Below, one piece after another: positions 62,759 through 64,000 of a stretch of DNA of 64,000 nt (its first letter is position 1; each line of letters starts with the position of its first letter). The position numbers and the translations under genes are program-made. The stretch is from Lumbricus rubellus (taxonomy: Eukaryota > Annelida > Clitellata > Crassiclitellata > Lumbricidae), in the NCBI GenBank assembly GCA_945859605.1, contig OX243814.1, positions 26,471,230 through 26,535,229 of the forward strand, given 5' to 3'. The notes below the pieces were generated by a model. It did not search any database and was not told the DNA's origin. It saw only the letters and a program-made list of their open reading frames with translations.

Positions 62759-63405
62759 AGCCTATAGGCCTATACTGTTACTGTAAGAAATAAAATAATA
62801 AATTCACCAATATGGTCGGCGGCGGCCATATTGGATTTGGCCATAGCGTCATTCGTGACGTCATGGCTGACATGCACTTCGATGATTTTTCATGTCCACG
62901 GACTCACTGACTGATCGCAGGTGAGAAACTCCCCAATACCATTTTGGATATCATGCACATTAATAGATTACACTACAGGCTACACACGCGTCTGTTCTCC
63001 GCTGGTTCATCTACACAGATAGTCGGCACGCAGACCATTCCATGAATCCATGATGTTCTTCCTGGTCGGTCACCAGACACCACTCACCAGACACTTGTGT
63101 GGCTTGCAGTGTCGCAGAGATCCAGGCCTAGACCAAAGCCTATCGCCCCTCTGACAGCTTCATTGATGATACATGATCCTTCGGAAACCATTGGGAAAAA
63201 AACTGCAATCCAATCTCCTGCATGCATGGGCGAATGTCATGACTGCACTGCCCCCAACCTCTTTTGAATATTAATTTTGCCCCGAAGCAAATAATAGTCT
63301 ATATCCCTCATGGACTTGAACTGTAGGCCTAAACATTATCCAGAGGAGCAAAGGAAATATCCGGAATGGAACTATCATAGCTGTTCGATCGTCTGTCTCA
63401 TACCC
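62759..63405. other. Intergenic stretch
   Basis: No gene recognised. Confidence 0.45.
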
Positions 63406-63413
63406 GTTGAAAG

Positions 63414-63613
63414 CAGGTTTTTTTAACGTGCAGTTCTACACAAAATGTGCAGTTCTAAATGGATTTGTGCAGTTGTAGAAGCGCTTCTGTACAGCTCAAA
63501 CTAGCAAAAATGTCACTGTCCCTTCGATTGAAAGTAATTTACCATGGAGGACGGGAAAGGAAAGAAGGAGTTGTGCACTGTGCAGTTCTAAAAATTCCTT
63601 AGAAACAGCCCTC
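63414..63613 (+). mobile_element. hAT MITE family A, copy 5
   Basis: A 200 bp element starting CAGGTTTTTTTAACGTGCAG and ending CTTAGAAACAGCCCTC. GTTGAAAG is present exactly at 63406-63413 and 63614-63621. The match extends to CGTTGAAAGCA if the terminal bases are shared. Confidence 0.9.
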
Positions 63614-63621
63614 GTTGAAAG

Positions 63622-64000
63622 CACTTCCGAAGGCCACGGCATTAAAACGTTGTATAATCAACATCATTAATCGGTTGTTAACTTCAGCCGGATTCTTTTG
63701 GATCTGGGCCCGGCACCTCTGATTTTAGATCTACTTGCTGAACTATGCATGAACTCCGCTATTTTATTAGAAGTCCTGCCGCCTAAAAAGGGAGATACGC
63801 TTGTATAGGACTGTGATTTATTGCTCGTTTAATGGTGCATACCCCATTGGGCAGAGCTCGGAATAAAGCAGGTACAGTGATGGACAATGTTAACAATAAG
63901 CAGCGGGAAGTACGGGCTTTTACATTTTATGTTCCATAAAATTAGGAATAGCAAGTAGGCCGATGCGAATAATGGATTTTCTGTTTTAAATTTGAATATC
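63622..64000. other. Right edge, no recognised gene
   Basis: Non-repetitive-looking sequence without a supportable feature. Confidence 0.45.

Overview
This window is eukaryotic nuclear DNA from an animal, most likely a marine invertebrate. It has a spliced gene with GT-AG introns, tRNA-derived SINEs, hAT, Tc1/mariner and piggyBac-like relics, very abundant simple repeats, and a frequent TAGGCCTA/TATATA texture. I associate that texture with echinoderm or related deuterostome genomes, but this is an impression and not a test.

Only one protein-coding gene is recognisable: a mitochondrial-clan cytochrome P450 on the minus strand. I could place nine exons with consistent phases (0,2,1,1,0,2,0,1,0) and GT-AG borders, running from a start codon at 37056 to 704. 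They give 591 codons with the proline hinge (GPTGWPIVGN), C-helix WxxxR, I-helix AGTDT, K-helix ExxR, PERW and the heme loop FGFGKRNCAG. The last coding exon or exons lie beyond the left edge. Intron 1 is about 23 kb and holds much of the mobile DNA.

Layout. 1-704: trinucleotide repeat and a tRNA-like fragment inside intron 9. 704-13403: exons 9 to 2, with introns full of microsatellites and three SINE copies. 13404-36624: intron 1, with a deleted mariner element (15081-16085), an hAT element interrupted by a second nested hAT MITE (25327-26524), three copies of a 180-200 bp hAT MITE family, a piggyBac-like mini-element and many tandem repeats. 36625-37600: exon 1 and a GC-rich, probable promoter region. 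37.6-64 kb: no gene recognised. That stretch holds a striking 480 bp palindrome, long tetra-, hexa- and decanucleotide arrays, and several MITEs with clear target-site duplications.

Nearly all long open frames in the window are translations of tandem repeats (YVCM, LSVC, QTDR, SSSS, DDDD, PSLP and similar) and are not genes. I did not find a new multi-gene system. The most unusual items are the serine-rich expansion between the meander and heme loop of the P450, the perfect palindrome around (GGGA)n/(GGAC)n/(CCCT)n, and the nested hAT insertion.
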